A stretch of DNA of 64,000 nt. It comes from Vibrio tubiashii. GTDB lineage: Bacteria; Pseudomonadota; Gammaproteobacteria; Enterobacterales; Vibrionaceae. Position 1 is the stretch's first letter. Every line of letters starts with the position of its first letter. A program made the position numbers and the translations under genes. Below, in pieces: positions 61,635 through 64,000 of this stretch. A model generated the notes under the pieces. It was not told the origin of the DNA. It saw only the letters and a list, made by a program, of their open reading frames with translations, and ran no database searches. The DNA is taken from the NCBI GenBank assembly GCA_000775715.1, contig JRWQ01000007.1:372001-436000 (forward strand), written 5' to 3'.

Positions 61635-64000
61635 TTAAGTCGGAGTTGATACTTCATCCACCAAGTAAAGTATAGATTGATACGGTATACCACTGTGATG
61701 CGATAGGCCAATTTCACAAGTTCGACTGTTGCTAAAGCCGCGCTGGCAATCATCTGGCACCTGCTCTTTTAACGGATGGACTGCTGCTTCGTTTAACTCT
61801 GGTGTGGTGAAGCCTTTGTCACCCGCCCAACCACAGCATGAGATGTGTTCAGGTACAACGACGTTAGATACGCAAGCCTCGGCCAGCGAGAGCATTTGAC
61901 TCTCTAATCCCATACGGCGAGAGCTACAAGTAACATGGAGCATCACGGTTTCTTGCTTGGGACTGATGGCTAGATGTTCAAGAAGATACTTAGCGACAAA
62001 CCCTGTTGGTTCTAAAATTTCCATCGGCTTGGTAAAGCTTTCGATACTGCGTTTAGCACATGGGCTAGTATCCATTAATATTGGATATTCTCCTTCATAG
62101 CTTGCCTGCCATAGAGACGCTTCTAGTTGCTGGGCTTTTTGTGTTGCTACGTCAGTCATTCCTTTACTATCGTAGGGCATGCCACAACACTGGTCATCAA
62201 GTTTCTCTGGGATGATCACTTCAAAGCCCGCCTTCTTGATGAGTGACAATGTCACTTCAGTTAGGCTGCGTTGGTCTTGAGCATCACTTTGCTGTCCCAT
62301 GGTTCTTGAAGCACAAGAAGGGAGGTAAACCACTTTTTTATCTGAGCGCACCAGAAGTTCTATCGACTTATCGAGCTTATGGCTGTTCGATTGTGGAGTT
62401 TCAGGAAGCCACACTGGTGTTTTGTTGTTGGTTATTTTGCGGATACCGTTAGTCATGGTAGATACAGCATCTTCCCCAATGACTTTGACCGCAAGCTGGT
62501 TGGCTTTTAACGATGCGCGAGTTAAAGAGGTAGTGGTAGAGAAGTGATCGGCGGTCCATTTAGCTATTGGAGTAAATTTTTTATACTTTGCTGTTCGCAG
62601 TTGCTTAATCAGATCTCCGGTGTTGATTCCAACAGGGCATCTATCGGCACATAAACCAGTCGCAGCACAAGTATCAATGCCTTGGTATTCGAAGACCTTC
62701 TCCAACTCACTTGCATCAGTATCTTCGCCCATTGCTTTGCGTTTTTGCAGTTCGCGATACAAGACGATGCGCTGACGCGGCGAGAGAGTCAACGTGCGAG
62801 ATGGACACACTGGCTCACAGAATCCACATTCAATACAACGGTCGACGATAGGGTCAGCCGCAGGCATGGGTTTAAGGTTCTCGATATGAGAGTTAGGGCT
62901 ATCATTAATGATGACGCCTGGATTAATCAGGCTATCAGGGTCAAATAGAGATTTGATTTTCCGCATCAACTTGTAAGCATCGGCTCCCCATTCTAGCTCA
63001 ACATACGGGGCCATGTTTCGTCCAGTACCATGTTCAGCCTTAAGTGAACCTTGGTATTTCACTGCGACCAAATCGGCAACATCATCCATAAACTTGCCGT
63101 AGCGGTTTATCTCTTGCTCTGTATCAAAGCCTTGAGTGAATACAAAGTGAAGGTTACCTTCTAGCGCATGACCGAATATGATCGCCTCACTGTACTGATA
63201 TTTGTCGAATAGAGTTTGAAGGTCACGTACGCCATTAGCGAGGTTTTCGACTGGGAAGGCGACATCTTCGATAATGACCGTTGTGCCAACTTCACGCACG
63301 GCGCCGACGGCAGGGAACATGCCTTTGCGAATACCCCATAAATTGGCAACAACCTTGGGATCAAGGGTAAAGGGAACTGACGCGACTATGGTATAGCCCG
63401 AAAGCGAGTTGAGTATATCAGCACATTGTTGGTCGATTGCCGCTTGGTCACTCGCGTGAGTCTCGATCAGCAGTGCTGTCGCCTCTAGATCAAGCCGCTG
63501 GATAAACTCTGGCATACCGGGTTTGTCTGCGACAGAGCGTAGCGCACGTCCATCCATAAGCTCTACGGCAGCTACGGGCGTTTTGGAAAGGGTGGCTACC
63601 GCTTTGCTCGCCTCTTCAATATTGGCAAATACCAGTAGTGCAGAAGCTTTGAAATTATGCTCTATGACAGTGTTGTATGTGATCTCAGCAATGAAGCCCA
63701 ACGTGCCCTCTGAGCCTATGATTAAGTGCTCTAGAACTTCGATAGGATCGCTATAATCGACCAAGGCATTTAACGCGTAACCTGTGGTGTTTTTGAGTCG
63801 GTATTTGTGTCGAATACGTTCTGCTAGCTCGGTGTTGTTCTGAGTTTCTTTGACTAATGCAGCAAGGCCGTCGACGATATCGGATCGAGTTACACAAAAC
63901 GCTGCAATGCTCTCTTTGCATGAGGTGTCGAGCAATGTTCCATCATTGAGAACAACTTTAACGCTGTCGATGGTCTTGTAAGAGTTCTGCGCAGTACCAC
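61635..64000 (-). CDS. FAD/Fe-S oxidoreductase, D-lactate dehydrogenase-like (5'-truncated by window edge)
   Basis: The reading frame stays open to the right edge, so the N-terminal FAD-binding domain is cut; about 787 residues are visible. Order: end of the FAD_binding_4 domain, FAD-oxidase C-domain with KAEHGTGRNMAPYVE, first 4Fe-4S site CIECGFCEPVCPS, second site CAATGLCADRCPVGI, then CCG motifs DQCCGMPYDSKG and SCCGWAGDKGF. This layout fits the quinone-linked D-lactate dehydrogenase/YdiJ group that feeds electrons to the respiratory chain. A VCA0985-like lactate role is inferred from that layout, not from neighbours. Confidence 0.88.
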   Translation of the reverse strand, partial: GTAQNSYKTIDSVKVVLNDGTLLDTSCKESIAAFCVTRSDIVDGLAALVKETQNNTELAERIRHKYRLKNTTGYALNALVDYSDPIEVLEHLIIGSEGTLGFIAEITYNTVIEHNFKASALLVFANIEEASKAVATLSKTPVAAVELMDGRALRSVADKPGMPEFIQRLDLEATALLIETHASDQAAIDQQCADILNSLSGYTIVASVPFTLDPKVVANLWGIRKGMFPAVGAVREVGTTVIIEDVAFPVENLANGVRDLQTLFDKYQYSEAIIFGHALEGNLHFVFTQGFDTEQEINRYGKFMDDVADLVAVKYQGSLKAEHGTGRNMAPYVELEWGADAYKLMRKIKSLFDPDSLINPGVIINDSPNSHIENLKPMPAADPIVDRCIECGFCEPVCPSRTLTLSPRQRIVLYRELQKRKAMGEDTDASELEKVFEYQGIDTCAATGLCADRCPVGINTGDLIKQLRTAKYKKFTPIAKWTADHFSTTTSLTRASLKANQLAVKVIGEDAVSTMTNGIRKITNNKTPVWLPETPQSNSHKLDKSIELLVRSDKKVVYLPSCASRTMGQQSDAQDQRSLTEVTLSLIKKAGFEVIIPEKLDDQCCGMPYDSKGMTDVATQKAQQLEASLWQASYEGEYPILMDTSPCAKRSIESFTKPMEILEPTGFVAKYLLEHLAISPKQETVMLHVTCSSRRMGLESQMLSLAEACVSNVVVPEHISCCGWAGDKGFTTPELNEAAVHPLKEQVPDDCQRGFSNSRTCEIGLSHHSGIPYQSILYLVDEVSTPT

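Noticed and set aside
1-64000. CRISPR arrays, tRNA or rRNA genes, integron attC sites
   Set aside because: No regularly spaced repeats, no cloverleaf with a TTC-loop signature and no integrase found on reading both strands.

Overview
The window reads as chromosomal DNA from a marine gammaproteobacterium of the genus Vibrio. The basis is the betIBA plus choline ABC transporter operon, a close GuaC homologue, DUF3010 and DUF6279 proteins, an OmpU/OmpC-like porin, and a vps-II/cps-A-type exopolysaccharide cluster. Base composition is moderately AT-rich, and I see no plasmid, prophage, transposase, CRISPR, tRNA or rRNA. The assignment rests on recognised families, not on a database search.

Left part (1-16.8 kb) is mostly minus-strand metabolism, stress and signalling. 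It holds the start of an RND-efflux adaptor gene behind its TetR regulator, a dual GGDEF/EAL c-di-GMP enzyme, a YghU-type glutathione transferase and a HAD phosphatase. A plus-strand beta-hydroxyacid dehydrogenase follows. Next is a TetR - CurA-like reductase - GST operon with two matching TAGAC-N5-GTCTA operators. After it come a GAF-GGDEF diguanylate cyclase, a DEAD-box helicase abutting YqfB, an OsmC protein, a long RluA-family pseudouridine synthase, and a siderophore-interacting protein with a Fur-like box. A LysE exporter diverges from an Lrp-type regulator.

Middle (17-44 kb): porin, chemotaxis receptor, guaC and an EF-G paralogue. The last two each carry a conspicuous structured 5' leader, and these are the best candidates for undescribed regulation in the window. 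A lone KAP-family P-loop NTPase then precedes the betI-betB-betA-choX-choW-choV operon, which imports choline and oxidises it to glycine betaine for osmoprotection. Then come an N-acetylglucosamine-type PTS permease, an OmpR/histidine-kinase pair, small conserved genes, a TSUP permease, and an AldB-type aldehyde dehydrogenase divergent from an AcoR-like sigma-54 activator.

Right part (44-60.6 kb) is an exopolysaccharide/capsule locus. Plus strand: initiating phosphoglycosyltransferase, outer-membrane beta-barrel, short Wza-like export protein, Wzc-like tyrosine autokinase, WecB epimerase, flippase, polymerase, four glycosyltransferases and a VpsP-like anchored protein, mostly overlapping or closely packed. 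Minus strand, facing it: a Wzb-like phosphatase, an O-antigen-ligase-family protein and a small secreted protein cut off from them by a terminator. The window closes with an alpha/beta hydrolase and most of a D-lactate-dehydrogenase-like FAD/Fe-S oxidase running off the right edge.
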